A stretch of DNA of 64,000 nt, taken from contig NZ_OZ032156.1 of NCBI RefSeq assembly GCF_964026545.1, positions 62,001 to 126,000 of the forward strand, written 5' to 3'. The notes beneath the pieces are model-generated. The model was not told where the DNA came from. It saw only the letters and a program-made list of their open reading frames with translations, and did not search any database. Shown here piece by piece: positions 7,757 through 18,375 of this stretch (its first letter is position 1; each line of letters begins with the position of its first letter). The stretch comes from Candidatus Tisiphia endosymbiont of Dioctria linearis. Lineage in GTDB: Bacteria > Pseudomonadota > Alphaproteobacteria > Rickettsiales > Rickettsiaceae. Position numbers and translations under genes: made by a program.

Positions 7757-9550
7757 ATGTCAATATCACTAGAACCTAAATGTTCAGTAAATGACAAAAT
7801 TTGGCAGCAGCGATTAGTCAACGAGGATGGTGTTCTAGAGCTTTGTCGTTCTGTAGGAATTAGTGATTTTTTAGCTAGGGTTCTATCTCCCCGTCTAGAG
7901 AATTTGGTGCAAGTTACTGATTTTCTATCACCTAAACTTAAGAACCTACTGCCAGATCCTTTTCATTTACTTGATATGCACAAGGCAGTAGATAGAGCTA
8001 TAGAAGCCATTATAAATAAACAAAAAATCTGCATATTTGCTGATTATGATGTTGATGGGGCTACTTCTTCATCATTGCTTAAGAATCTATTTAGGGATTT
8101 GGGGCAGAATGTTGATATTTATGTTCCAGACCGAATTGCTGAAGGATATGGACCAACCCCAGCTGCTATGCAAAAAATTAAGGATAATGGAACTAAGCTG
8201 CTTATTACTGTAGATTGCGGAGCAATGGCACATGAGGCTCTGAAACATGCAGCACTAGTAGGGCTTGATGTGATAGTGATCGATCATCACATTAGTAGCG
8301 ATATATTACCTGAGGCTGTTGCCGTTGTTAATCCAAATCGTATTGATGAAACCAGCGATTATAAGTATCTGGCTGCTGTAGGAGTATCATTTTTATTTGC
8401 TACTGCCTTATTATCTGATTTAAAAAAACAAAATTTCTTTGCCAATCATCATGACATTAGTGGTAGGGATGATATTACTATACCTAACTTAATGCAGTAT
8501 TTAGATTTAGTTGCCCTTGGTACGGTATGCGATGTAATGAAGCTTGTTCACTTAAATCGTGCTTTTGTTACTCAAGGATTAAAAATCCTTCAGCAAAGAA
8601 AAAATTTAGGTATGACAACCTTATGCGATATTGCTGGCTTAAATGAAAAACCAAACTGTTATCATTTGGGATTTGTCTTGGGACCTAGGATTAATGCTGG
8701 GGGAAGAGTTGGTAAATCATCATTAGGGGCTAATCTTTTATCTACCGAATGTCCAATAGAAGCAAATAGATTAGCACAGGAGTTGGAGAAACATAATAAT
8801 GAGCGGAAAGTAATAGAACTGATGATGATAGAGGAAGCTACTCAAATAGCTTTAACTCAGGAAAATGATAGCTCATTATTTATAATTGGTAAAGGATGGC
8901 ATCCGGGTGTGATTGGTATTGTCGCTGGAAGATTAAAAGAAAAATTTAATAAACCGGTGTCAGTTATAGCTTTAAATGATGGAATAGGTAAGGCTTCTTG
9001 TCGTTCTATCAAAAATGTTGATTTTGGTAGTAAAATTATCAACGCCAAAACTAAAGAGTTAATTGTAGTTGGCGGGGGGCATTCAATGGCTGCTGGATTT
9101 ACAGTATTAGAAGAAAAATTACTAGAGTTGCAAGAATTCTTAAATCACGCCTTTAAGAGTGATATGAATAATCAGAATGACCTTACAGGCGAAGAATATG
9201 ATGCTGAGCTCACTACTAGTAGTGTAAATTTGCTGTTAATGGATGAGCTAAGTAAACTTGAGCCATTTGGTCAGGGAAATCCTGACCCAATATTTAAATT
9301 CTCTAATCTTTTTGTTTTGAAAGCTGACATAGTTGGTGGTAAACATATAAAATGTTTGCTAGCCCCTTCTAAGGAAGCGTTTGGCTCTAAAGCCCTTGCT
9401 GCTATTGCTTTTAATGCCGTGTCTAGTCCGATAGAGAATATATTGCTTAATGTTAAGTCTTATAATATTTCCGTGATTGGGTCATTAAAAGTCAATAGCT
9501 GGCAAGAACGTCATACTATACAATTACAAATAAAGGACTTGATAATATGA
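7757..9550 (+). CDS. recJ: single-stranded-DNA-specific exonuclease RecJ
   Basis: The 597-residue protein carries DHH-family metal motifs in order: FADYDVDGA (residues 95-102), VDCGAMAHEAL near 152-162, and VIDHH (174-178). The DHHA1 motif GGGHSMAAGFT is in the C-terminal half, followed by the OB-like domain with EPFGQGNPDP. RecJ degrades 5'-ended single strands in recombination and mismatch repair. Length is normal. It stands alone between repeat-bearing gaps. Confidence 0.97.
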   Translation: MSISLEPKCSVNDKIWQQRLVNEDGVLELCRSVGISDFLARVLSPRLENLVQVTDFLSPKLKNLLPDPFHLLDMHKAVDRAIEAIINKQKICIFADYDVDGATSSSLLKNLFRDLGQNVDIYVPDRIAEGYGPTPAAMQKIKDNGTKLLITVDCGAMAHEALKHAALVGLDVIVIDHHISSDILPEAVAVVNPNRIDETSDYKYLAAVGVSFLFATALLSDLKKQNFFANHHDISGRDDITIPNLMQYLDLVALGTVCDVMKLVHLNRAFVTQGLKILQQRKNLGMTTLCDIAGLNEKPNCYHLGFVLGPRINAGGRVGKSSLGANLLSTECPIEANRLAQELEKHNNERKVIELMMIEEATQIALTQENDSSLFIIGKGWHPGVIGIVAGRLKEKFNKPVSVIALNDGIGKASCRSIKNVDFGSKIINAKTKELIVVGGGHSMAAGFTVLEEKLLELQEFLNHAFKSDMNNQNDLTGEEYDAELTTSSVNLLLMDELSKLEPFGQGNPDPIFKFSNLFVLKADIVGGKHIKCLLAPSKEAFGSKALAAIAFNAVSSPIENILLNVKSYNISVIGSLKVNSWQERHTIQLQIKDLII

Positions 9551-9583
9551 TTTTTTTAATTATATTCAAAATATGCAACCCAG

Positions 9584-9621
9584 GCGTCATTGCGAGACCA
9601 TGTAATGGTCGAAGCAATTCA
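9584..9621 (+). repeat. REP-like single arm
   Basis: One unit with the core gtcattgcgagaccatgtaa followed by gtcgaagcaattcaag lies between recJ and the methyltransferase gene. It is an isolated half of the paired units seen elsewhere. Confidence 0.8.
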
Positions 9622-9661
9622 AGAAAGCGATTAGAACAATCAATATATATGTAAGTTTTTT

Positions 9662-11005
9662 ATGTCAAAATCTAAACAAGTAAAATCACAGACCAGTGTT
9701 TCTGTTGAAACAACAAACGATCTTGCTACAGTTCAAGAGCATTATCAAGATTATCCTTATAGAGATCCTGAAGAGGAAACAAAAAGATTACTGGCAGTTA
9801 GTGGTGAATTTTTGGGGGAGTTAAATCATTATTTATATCAAGGCAAAGAGGATTTTAATTCAGGTTTTCGAGTGTTAATTGCCGGCGGTGGTACTGGTGA
9901 TTCTACTATATATATGGCAGAGCAGCTAAAAAATAAAAATGCCGAAGTAGTATATTTAGATTTTAGCAAGCCAAGCATGGAGATCGCCCAAAAACGTGCC
10001 GAGAAACGCGGTCTTACCAATATTAAATGGGTATATGATTCTATCTTAAATATCCCAAAACTTAATTTAGGCAAGTTTGATTATATTAATTGTACAGGAG
10101 TATTGCACCATTTAAAAAGCCCTCCCGATGGTTTAAAGATTTTAAAAGATTCTCTAACTGATCATGGAGCAATGGGTGTAATGGTTTATGCTAAATATGG
10201 TCGTACTGGGCTATATCAGGTGCAAGATATTATGAAAATGGTAAATCAGGGTGTTAGTAATAGGGTAGAGGAAGTAATGAATGCCAAGGCTGTTATGGCT
10301 GGTTTTCCTGCAACTAATTGGTATATACGTGGACAAGAACTATTAAGAGACCATGTTGTTTTTGGCGATATAGGTTTATATGATCTGTTCTTGCATAAAC
10401 AAGATAGGGCTTATTCCATTCCTGAATTATACGAATTTATCCATAATGCAGGTTTGAATTTTGTCGAATTTTCTGATGTTAGCGAAAAATTAGCTCTAAG
10501 AATTGAGAATTATATTAGCGATTTCTCTCTTTTGCAAAAAATTAAGAGGATGGATATAATAACTCAGCAAGCAATTTGTGAATTAATGGTTGGCAATATC
10601 ATTAAACATAGTTTTTTTGCTTCTAATGCAAAAGATACCATTGCTACTCTTGATGATTTGGATAATGTACCATATTTTTATGGTATTGCGGGTATTGCTA
10701 AACAAATTTATGATCATATGGAATCTAGTACTTTGATAGCTGGCAATGTCATTAATTTTACGTTAAATACTTCGTGGTTAAAAAATATCAATATTGCTAT
10801 ACCAGTTTCTAATTATACCAAATATGTTTTTAAACAAATGATAGATGGTGGTAAAAGCTTGCAGGAGATGTTTGATTTAATTAGAGAAGAATTGCAACAA
10901 GAAATTAGTAACGAAGCATTATTGTCTGAAGTAAAGACTATATTTGCTCCATTTTTTACTACAGGAATTATGTTGCTTCATGACAAATCAGTAAAACTTT
11001 TTTAA
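9662..11005 (+). CDS. class I SAM-dependent methyltransferase, two-domain
   Basis: The 447-residue protein has a methyltransferase domain at about residues 60-190: motif I LIAGGGTGDSTIYMAEQL, an acidic motif II VYLDFS, and the post-motif FDYINCTGVLHHL. The C-terminal half (about 200-447) is a separate domain that I do not recognise in detail. An early YQDYPYRDPEEE stretch precedes the catalytic fold. The substrate is unknown. The gene stands alone and ends upstream of a strong hairpin. Confidence 0.85.
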   Translation: MSKSKQVKSQTSVSVETTNDLATVQEHYQDYPYRDPEEETKRLLAVSGEFLGELNHYLYQGKEDFNSGFRVLIAGGGTGDSTIYMAEQLKNKNAEVVYLDFSKPSMEIAQKRAEKRGLTNIKWVYDSILNIPKLNLGKFDYINCTGVLHHLKSPPDGLKILKDSLTDHGAMGVMVYAKYGRTGLYQVQDIMKMVNQGVSNRVEEVMNAKAVMAGFPATNWYIRGQELLRDHVVFGDIGLYDLFLHKQDRAYSIPELYEFIHNAGLNFVEFSDVSEKLALRIENYISDFSLLQKIKRMDIITQQAICELMVGNIIKHSFFASNAKDTIATLDDLDNVPYFYGIAGIAKQIYDHMESSTLIAGNVINFTLNTSWLKNINIAIPVSNYTKYVFKQMIDGGKSLQEMFDLIREELQQEISNEALLSEVKTIFAPFFTTGIMLLHDKSVKLF

Positions 11006-11028
11006 AATACACTTAACATTTGTAACTA

Positions 11029-11060
11029 ACTTCAAAAGCTGGGAAAACAGCTTTTGAAGT
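11029..11060. terminator. hairpin between convergent genes
   Basis: The arms acttcaaaagctg (11029-11041) and cagcttttgaagt (11048-11060) pair perfectly over 13 bases around a GGAAAA loop. It lies between the converging methyltransferase and clpX genes, so it may end transcription both ways. It lacks a clear T run on either side, so it is not a textbook terminator. Confidence 0.45.
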
Positions 11061-11200
11061 GGTGAGGTTGTATATTAGTATTATTTCTCATATATAAATC
11101 TCCTATTAATTGTAAAGAGAGATTATATAATATTTATCAAAAAATATTATACAACTCTTCGTTAATATCAGAAATTAGCAATAAATCTATAGAAATCACT

Positions 11201-12466
11201 CTAAACCGCCATACGCTTTTTAGTAGCTTTTACATAATTTTTTGGAGTGACTACCGGCTGAGCTTTGCCATCTATCACATCTTTTGAAATATGTACGTGC
11301 ATTTTTTTCAAATTGGTAACATTATACATGCTGTCAAGTAGAAGCGTTTCGATTATAGAACGGAGTCCCCTAGCACCGGTTTTTCGTGTCAGTGCTTTTT
11401 CGGCTATTGCTTCTAAAGCATCATTGTCAATTGATAGTTCAACATCGTCTAATTCAAATAATTTATGATATTGTTTAATAACAGCATTTTTTGGTTGAGT
11501 TAAAATTGCTACTAAGGATGCTTTATCTAAGTCATCTAAAGTTGCTACTACTGGAAGCCTACCAATAAATTCAGGAATTAATCCAAATTTTACTAAATCT
11601 TCAATTTCTAATGATTTTAGTGTTTCGCTGTGGTTTCTTTCTTGTTTTGACTGGATATTTGCTGCAAAACCAATTGAACTTTGAGCGGTACGAGCATTAA
11701 TGATAGTATCTATTCCCATGAAAGCCCCGCCACATATAAATAAAATATTGGAAGTATCTATTTGCACAAAATCTTGCTGCGGATGTTTTCTTCCCCCTTG
11801 TGGTGGTACAGACGCAACAGTTCCTTCCATGATTTTAAGTAACGCTTGTTGTACACCTTCTCCTGATACATCTCTTGTTATAGAAGGATTTTCAGATTTT
11901 CTTGCGATTTTATCTACTTCGTCTATATAAACAATGCCTCGTTGGGCTTTAGCTATATTAAAATCTGCTGCTTGTAATAATCTTAGCAAGATATTTTCAA
12001 CATCTTCACCAACATAGCCAGCTTCGGTTAAAGAAGTGGCGTCTGCCATAGTAAAAGGTACATCAAGAATTTTTGCTAAGGTTTGTGCCAAAAGAGTTTT
12101 TCCTGAGCCAGTAGAGCCAATAACCAGGATATTTGATTTATTTAATTCGACATCATTATTACCTGATTCGATATATTCTAATCGTTTATAGTGATTATAT
12201 ACCGCGACTGATAAGACTTTTTTTGCTTGATCCTGACCAATTACGTAATCATTAAGAGTAGAAAAAATCTTTTGTGGTGTTGGAATTGAAGAGGAGACTT
12301 GCTTAAGTGATACCTTAGTTTCTTCTTTTATAATATCAAGGCAAAGTTCGATACATTCATTACAAATGAATACCGTTGGTCCAGCAATTAATTTTATCAC
12401 CTCATATTGATTTTTACCACAAAAAGAACAGTTTAACTCTTTTCTTTCGACTTCACCACTTGACAT
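11201..12466 (-). CDS. clpX: ATP-dependent protease ATP-binding subunit ClpX
   Basis: The 421-residue protein has the N-terminal zinc-binding domain (Cys13, Cys16, Cys35, Cys38) that recruits adaptors, Walker A GSTGSGKT at 117-124, Walker [11 protein letters not shown], and the sensor-2 segment [12 protein letters not shown]. ClpX unfolds tagged substrates, including SsrA-tagged chains, and feeds them to ClpP. clpP is not adjacent here. Length is normal. Confidence 0.98.
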   Translation of the reverse strand: MSSGEVERKELNCSFCGKNQYEVIKLIAGPTVFICNECIELCLDIIKEETKVSLKQVSSSIPTPQKIFSTLNDYVIGQDQAKKVLSVAVYNHYKRLEYIESGNNDVELNKSNILVIGSTGSGKTLLAQTLAKILDVPFTMADATSLTEAGYVGEDVENILLRLLQAADFNIAKAQRGIVYIDEVDKIARKSENPSITRDVSGEGVQQALLKIMEGTVASVPPQGGRKHPQQDFVQIDTSNILFICGGAFMGIDTIINARTAQSSIGFAANIQSKQERNHSETLKSLEIEDLVKFGLIPEFIGRLPVVATLDDLDKASLVAILTQPKNAVIKQYHKLFELDDVELSIDNDALEAIAEKALTRKTGARGLRSIIETLLLDSMYNVTNLKKMHVHISKDVIDGKAQPVVTPKNYVKATKKRMAV

Positions 12467-12609
12467 AATTTTGCTTTTTTAATTTGTGATTTTAATATTA
12501 TCTTATGTAAGTATAAATATAGATAAGTTATTTAGCTAAGTCTAATATATTTTCAATGCTATCTCATATTATAACTAACCAGATTAGTATTTATCCATAC
12601 AAACTACCG

Positions 12610-12649
12610 TCATTGCGAGCGAACGTACGTGAGCGTGGCAATCCACATT
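12610..12649 (+). repeat. REP-like single arm
   Basis: A unit gtcattgcgagcgaacgtac followed by gtgagcgtggcaatccac lies between clpX and dnaA. The preceding bases (about 12577-12595, cagattagtatttatcc) resemble the flanks of the repeats near 6870 and 7565. Confidence 0.8.
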
Positions 12650-12656
12650 CAGAATT

Positions 12657-14066
12657 TTAATTTTGTAGTATCTTCATTAACAGACTAAGTTCTTCTCGGA
12701 ATTCTGTATCAATCTCACATAATTCTTCTACCTTTTTGATAGCATGCATTATCGTAGTATGATCTTTCTTGCCAAATTTCTTACCGATATCAGTCAGGCT
12801 TTTTGGCGTTAATGTTTTACTCAAATACATAGCTACTTGTCTTGGTCTAGCTATTGAGCGAATACGCCTAGGAGAAGACATATCGGAAAATTTAATATTA
12901 TAACGATCAGCTACTTTTCTTTGAATATCCTCAATGGTGATAATTTTCTCATTGGAACGTAGTAAATCACGCAAGATATTTTGGGTGTTCTCTAAAGTTA
13001 TTTCCCTACCAACTAAGGTAGAATGAGCGATAACTTTATTAAGAGCTCCTTCTAACTCTCTGACATTCGATGTTATTTTAGCTGCTAAAAATTCTACAAC
13101 ATTTTTAGGTATATGGATATTCATTTGTTCAAGTTTAGATTCTAAGATTCCCAATCTTAGTTCATAAGTAGTGCTGTGGACATCGGCAACCAATCCCCAG
13201 CCAAGTCTGGATTTAATTCGATCTTCGATATTATCTAAATCTGACGGTGAACGGTCACACGATATAACCATTTGACGATTATTATCAATTAAAGCATTGA
13301 AAGTATGGAAAAACTCTTCTTGGGTGCTATCTTTACCTGATATAAATTGAATATCATCGATCATTAGCACGTCAACCGAACGAAATTCTTCTTTAAAAGA
13401 CATAACATCTTTATTACGTAGTGCCTTGATGAATTGATACATAAACTTTTCTGCCGACATGTAAATTACCTTACGAGTCGGATTATTATGTTTTATATAC
13501 CAAGCAATGGCATGCATTAAGTGTGTTTTGCCAAGACCGACCCCTCCATATAAAAATAAAGGGTTAGATTCAGCTACGGCTCCTTCCGACTCAGCAACTG
13601 CTCTAGATGCTGCATAGGCTAATTCATTTGGTCCACCCACCACAAAATTTTCAAAAGTAAATCGTAAGTCTAAGGCTGAAAAAATGCCTTCGGAATTGGT
13701 ATCCATTCCTTCTTTTATTGATGGAACTTTTGCTAAATATTCAGGTATATTTTGGTTTTGTTCTGATAATTCTTTAGTAATGATCTCAATTGATTTGATA
13801 TCTTTGTCATAGGACTGCCAAGATTGCAATATAGCCCGTGCATATCTAGATTCCACCCAATCTCGAATAAAATTTGTTGGTGTAGAAAGTATAACAGTAT
13901 TAGTAGCAGCTTCTAAAAAGTTAATCTTACTGAACCAGCTTTTATATAAGGCATCGCCGTAATGTTTATTAAGGTCAGAGCAAACTTGTTGCCAAATATC
14001 TCTATGATAAGTCACTTCCTTTGCTATAGTCAATTGATTATGGTTAATATTCACAGAATTTGCCAT
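12657..14066 (-). CDS. dnaA: chromosomal replication initiator protein DnaA
   Basis: The 469-residue protein has domain I at the start, AAA+ motifs Walker A GGVGLGKT (174-181) and Walker [12 protein letters not shown], and the C-terminal DNA-binding signature [16 protein letters not shown]. It binds DnaA boxes and opens the origin. It overlaps the upstream rhodanese gene by 16 bases, so expression may depend on that gene's promoter. I saw no clear origin cluster of DnaA boxes in the adjacent gaps, and in this family dnaA is often not at the origin. Confidence 0.98.
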   Translation of the reverse strand: MANSVNINHNQLTIAKEVTYHRDIWQQVCSDLNKHYGDALYKSWFSKINFLEAATNTVILSTPTNFIRDWVESRYARAILQSWQSYDKDIKSIEIITKELSEQNQNIPEYLAKVPSIKEGMDTNSEGIFSALDLRFTFENFVVGGPNELAYAASRAVAESEGAVAESNPLFLYGGVGLGKTHLMHAIAWYIKHNNPTRKVIYMSAEKFMYQFIKALRNKDVMSFKEEFRSVDVLMIDDIQFISGKDSTQEEFFHTFNALIDNNRQMVISCDRSPSDLDNIEDRIKSRLGWGLVADVHSTTYELRLGILESKLEQMNIHIPKNVVEFLAAKITSNVRELEGALNKVIAHSTLVGREITLENTQNILRDLLRSNEKIITIEDIQRKVADRYNIKFSDMSSPRRIRSIARPRQVAMYLSKTLTPKSLTDIGKKFGKKDHTTIMHAIKKVEELCEIDTEFREELSLLMKILQN

Positions 14067-14539
14067 GGTAAATTATTTTGTTTCCAACCAGCTCCATTAG
14101 TTCCTCCTTCAAAACCATCAATTATATTATAGCACTCTTTATAACCTAGAGTACTAGCAAATTGTGCAGCTTCATGGGATCTACCTCCGGAGCGACAAAG
14201 GAATAATAGTTTATAGTTATAGTCAATTGATGAGAAGTTGGGGACGTCGTCACTTGTCGCTCGCCTATTACTTATAGGCGTCGCTCCATCGCTCCTAGCC
14301 CCAAATTCTCCTGAATTGACTATATTACTGATTTTCGACATCAACTGGTTCTTAAATTCGTTATTTAGTGACATATTAGGCAATAAACGCCAACTAATAA
14401 AAATTATTTTATCTTTATCAAGCTTTGGAATGCCTACTTGTTGCCATTCTTCAGCAGTCCTAACATCAATTATCATGTTATTATTATCTATTTCTAGCAA
14501 CTTATAAGCTTTTAAGGAAGATATATTTTTAATGCTCAT
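14051..14539 (-). CDS. rhodanese-like domain protein with in-frame palindromic insert
   Basis: The 162-residue protein has the rhodanese fold: [15 protein letters not shown] near residue 22, then [14 protein letters not shown] with the active Cys115, then NIIDGFEGG. Such domains carry persulfide sulfur. Residues about 72-107 (NIVNSGEFG... to ...NFSSIDY) are encoded by a 107-bp palindromic element found again at 28957; the insert lies in a loop just before the active-site strand, and the frame is kept. The gene overlaps dnaA by 16 bases. Confidence 0.85.
   Translation of the reverse strand: MSIKNISSLKAYKLLEIDNNNMIIDVRTAEEWQQVGIPKLDKDKIIFISWRLLPNMSLNNEFKNQLMSKISNIVNSGEFGARSDGATPISNRRATSDDVPNFSSIDYNYKLLFLCRSGGRSHEAAQFASTLGYKECYNIIDGFEGGTNGAGWKQNNLPWQIL
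14218..14324 (-). repeat. 107-bp palindromic element inside the rhodanese gene (RPE-like)
   Basis: The element is bounded by tatagtcaatt / aattgactata and contains an inner hairpin gcctat-tactt-ataggc. Read on the reverse strand it differs from the intergenic copy at 28957-29063 at only 2 of 107 positions by eye. It adds about 36 residues to the protein without a frameshift. Known Rickettsia palindromic elements behave this way. Confidence 0.88.
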
Positions 14540-14649
14540 AAAGTTTAGAGTTTCTTTGATATATTAAATATTATTGAATAAAGAAGATTTGGAGCAATTA
14601 AGTTCTAGCACCATTTTATACAGCTTACATTTTATTTTATATTTGGTAA

Positions 14650-14678
14650 TTGTCAAACTATCTGAATTATATTATGAT
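14650..14678 (+). promoter_or_regulatory. sigma-70 promoter for the sdhE-mfd-radA operon
   Basis: The -35 TTGTCA (14650-14655), a 17-base spacer and the -10 TATGAT (14673-14678) sit just ahead of the ATG at 14701. This placement argues against an earlier sdhE start at 14650. Confidence 0.65.
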
Positions 14679-14700
14679 GTTTTTTTGTAAGATTGTAAAT

Positions 14701-14976
14701 ATGGATTATTTTAACAAAACATCTTTAACCAAAAAATTGTTATATCAAAGCAAAAATCGTGGTTGCAAAGAAATTGGCTTAATATTGGGTAAATTTGCTG
14801 AAAAATTTCTTGCTAACATGGATGCAGCTAATTTAGCAGATTTTGCTTTAATACTTAACCAAAATGATATAGATATTTATGATTGGATTACCAATAAAAC
14901 GGCTCCTCCTTCTCACTTAAACTCAAAAGTAATGTTACAAATACTTAGTTTTGATATTAACAACATAGAAGCTTAG
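14701..14976 (+). CDS. sdhE: FAD assembly factor SdhE (succinate dehydrogenase assembly)
   Basis: The 91-residue product carries the family motif NRGCKEIGLILGKFA, the counterpart of RRRGMRELD in SdhE proteins, and a late IYDWI. SdhE helps attach FAD to SdhA in complex II. I chose the ATG at 14701 because it gives normal family length and lies right after a good promoter. The mfd start follows after 6 bases, so this heads an operon. Confidence 0.88.
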   Translation: MDYFNKTSLTKKLLYQSKNRGCKEIGLILGKFAEKFLANMDAANLADFALILNQNDIDIYDWITNKTAPPSHLNSKVMLQILSFDINNIEA

Positions 14977-14982
14977 TAAATA

Positions 14983-17900
14983 ATGATACAACAACCACTC
15001 CCGCTCAGTGCAAAAAGTTTTTTTGCTAGTGAGTATTTATCAAATAAACATTTATCAAATAAACGTACCAAGAATATTTTACTTATCTTTGCCAGTGAAG
15101 ATGATGCAATCAATAGCCATAAACAATTATTATTTATGGCACAAAATATTAAAACTAGCAACATATTATATTTCCCTAGTTTTGATACTATACCATATGA
15201 TCGCATTTCGCCAAATCAAAATATTTTATCAGAAAGAGCGAATATATTGAGTTACTTGGCAAGTAATAACGATACAAAATTGGTAGTGACTAGTGCTATA
15301 AATTTACTGACAAAATTACCTCCTCCAGAGTTATTGGTTAAGTCTTTTTTGAGATTACATAATAAAATGCAGCTCTCAGCCGATAAATTAGCGGAATTCT
15401 TGGTACATAATAGTTTTACTAGGAGTAGCAGTAGTATTGATAGTGGTGAATTTTCTGTAAGAGGAGAGATAGTAGATATAGTCTTGCCTGGTTCTAAAGC
15501 TTATCGTATTAATTTTAGTTGGGATCACATAGAATCAATAAAAGAATTTGATATTGATAGTCAGATTTCTACCAATAATTGCACGAAGCTAATACTTAAT
15601 TCTGCTAGTGAGGTGATATTAAATCCAGAAACAATAAAGAATTTTAGAGATAATTATTTAAAAGTTTTTGGAGTTAATTATGTCAATACCCCTTTATATG
15701 AATCAGTGATTGAGGGGAAAAAATTCCAAGGATATGAACATTTATCTCCTTTATTTTATAATTCTTTCAGTAGCCTAATTAATTACTTGGATGATCCTGT
15801 TATTATTTACGATAATTTATCGTTGCAATCAATTATTGAGCAGGAAAATAATTATACCGATCTTTACAGATCGCGGATTGAGTCTAACAAAATAAAATTA
15901 AATACCTTCTATCCTGCATTGCCTCCCGAACAAGTTTATTTTACCAGCCAGGAAATACAAAAGTTCCTGGAACATGATAATAATATTTTAATTACGCCAG
16001 AAGATTCGTCTTATGCCCATTCATTAGAAAAAATTACGGTAACTAGTTTTATGGAGGATAAGACAGTTTTTAATAAGCTATTCGAAATTATAGAAAATAA
16101 TAAAAATAAAATACCGATTATTTTTTGTCATTCTAAAAGTAATTTAGAAAGATTTAAAAGCCTAATAGATAGTTATTCACGAAAATATATCTAGATAGAC
16201 AATTTACAACAAGCAAAAATTGCAGTTATAAATCTTGCCTATGTTCAACTTAGCCAAGGGTTTTATAGTGATAAATATTTGTTTATTGCCGCTCATGATA
16301 TTCTAGGAAAAAGTGCAGTGAATTTTCGTCAGCAAGGTGCTAAACGTAAGCTCAAAAACATTTTAATGGAATTAGATAATTTAACTGAAGGAGAGCTAAT
16401 TGTTCATAAGGATCATGGTATTGGTCAGTTTCTTAACGTTGAAACACTAGATGTTAAAGGCAAAGCTCATGATTTCCTAAAAATTCTATATGAGAATAAT
16501 GATAAATTATATATTCCTGTTGAAAATATAGAACTAATTAAAAAATATGGCAGTGGTGAAGCACAGCTTGCCAAATTGGGTAGTAGTGCATGGCAAAGAA
16601 GTAAAGCCAAGCTTAAAAACCGTATTACAGAAATTGCTGAACAATTATTAAAAATAGCTGCTAAGAGAAAGTTAACTGTAGCAAGTCCAATAGAATTTGA
16701 TCATGCAGAGTATGAGCAATTTTGTCATAGATTTAAATATACTGAAACTGAAGATCAATTAAATGCCATAAACGACATTAAAAAAGATTTTGACTCTGGT
16801 ATTTTAATGGATAGATTAATTTGCGGAGATGTTGGTTTTGGGAAAACCGAAGTAGCTATACGAGCAACCTTTATGGTAGCAAAATCAATTATGATGACTT
16901 CTCAAGTAGCGATCATCGTACCAACTACTATTCTAGGTAAGCAACATTATTTAAGGTTTGTTAAAAGATTTAAGGATTTTGGTTTAAATATAGTACAATT
17001 ATCCAGTCTGGTTAGCAATAAAGATGCTAAAATTATTAAAGAACAAATCAAAAACGGTACAGCTAATATAATAATTGGCACACATGCTTTATTAAGTAAA
17101 AATATAGAATTTAATAATCTCCGATTATTAATAATTGATGAAGAACAACATTTTGGTGTTGCTCAAAAAGAATATTTAAAGAGTCTCAGAGCTACAATGC
17201 ATGTTTTATCTCTTTCAGCAACACCAATTCCTCGTACAATGCAAATGTCAATGGTTGGTCTTAAAGATCTTAGCATCATTGCCACCCCGCCAATGGATAG
17301 GTTAGAAGTTCGAACAACAGTGATGCCATTTGACCAAGTAATTATCAGAGACGCTTTACTTAGAGAACGTTTCCGTGGTGGTAGAATCTTCTATGTGGTA
17401 CCTAGAATTAAGGATATTCCAAATATAGAGAGATATTTACAAACAATTGTACCAGAATTAAAGTATAAAGTTGCTCATGGTCAGATGCCAGCTGGTAAAA
17501 TAGATGAGATTATGGGTGAATTTTGTGATGGTAAGTTTGATATACTAGTTTCTACTACAATAATTGAGTCCGGTATAGATATTGCCGAAGCTAATACGAT
17601 GATTATTCATAAATCTGATACTCTTGGTCTAAGTCAGTTATATCAGCTCAGAGGAAGGATAGGTCGAAGTAAATTCAGAGGTTATGCCTATCTAACCTTA
17701 GCAAATTATAAAAAAATGACTGCCCATTCAATAAAACGTCTAGAAATAATGCAGAGTAGCTGTACTCTTGGTTCTGGGTTTACTATTGCTAGCCATGATA
17801 TGGATTTACGTGGTTTTGGTAATTTAGTAGGGGAAGAACAATCAGGTCAGATTAAAGAAGTAGGGGTAGAGCTTTATCAGGAAATGTTAGATGAACAAAT

Positions 17901-18375
17901 AGCAATTTTTAAGGGTGAAGTTACTGAAAATCCAAAATCTTTTGTTCCGACAATTAATTTGGGGTTACCTGTTTTCATTTCTGATAATTATATTGCAGAT
18001 TCTTCTCTTAAACTAAGTTTGTATAGAAGAATTGGCAATTTAACTGACGATACAGATATTGAAAATTTTAAGGATGAAATGGTTGATCGTTTTGGTCCTA
18101 TTCCATTAGAGTTTAATAATCTACTTGATATAGTGAAAATAAAACATAAATGCAGTAAACTTAATATTGAAAATTTAGACTCTGGTGAACGAGGATTTGT
18201 TTTAAAATTTTACAAAGAAGCGGATATAGCTGATAAGGTTATGAATTTTGTTATAAAACATCCTCAGCAAACCAAAATAAAACCGGATACTAAATTAATA
18301 TTTAGCAAAATATTGGTAGGAAAGGATATTATAGAAGAAACAAATAGTTTGTTAGAACAATTATTGGCAGCGTGA
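14983..18375 (+). pseudogene. mfd: transcription-repair coupling factor Mfd, interrupted by one in-frame stop
   Basis: The frame encodes 1130 residues if codon 404 (TAG at 16192-16194) is read through. Before the stop lies the UvrB-like region; after it come the RNA polymerase interaction segment ([13 protein letters not shown]), the helicase with [15 protein letters not shown] and [10 protein letters not shown], the TRCF block around [13 protein letters not shown], and the C-terminal D7 domain. Both halves are in the same frame and the sequence between 16195 and 16278 is still Mfd-like. Mfd removes stalled RNA polymerase and recruits UvrA. The second half could restart at TTG 16279 as a UvrB-homology-less translocase. 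radA overlaps by 4 bases. Confidence 0.9.

Noticed and set aside
12467..12656. Replication origin next to dnaA.
   Set aside because: I saw no cluster of DnaA boxes, only one REP-like arm and AT-rich sequence.
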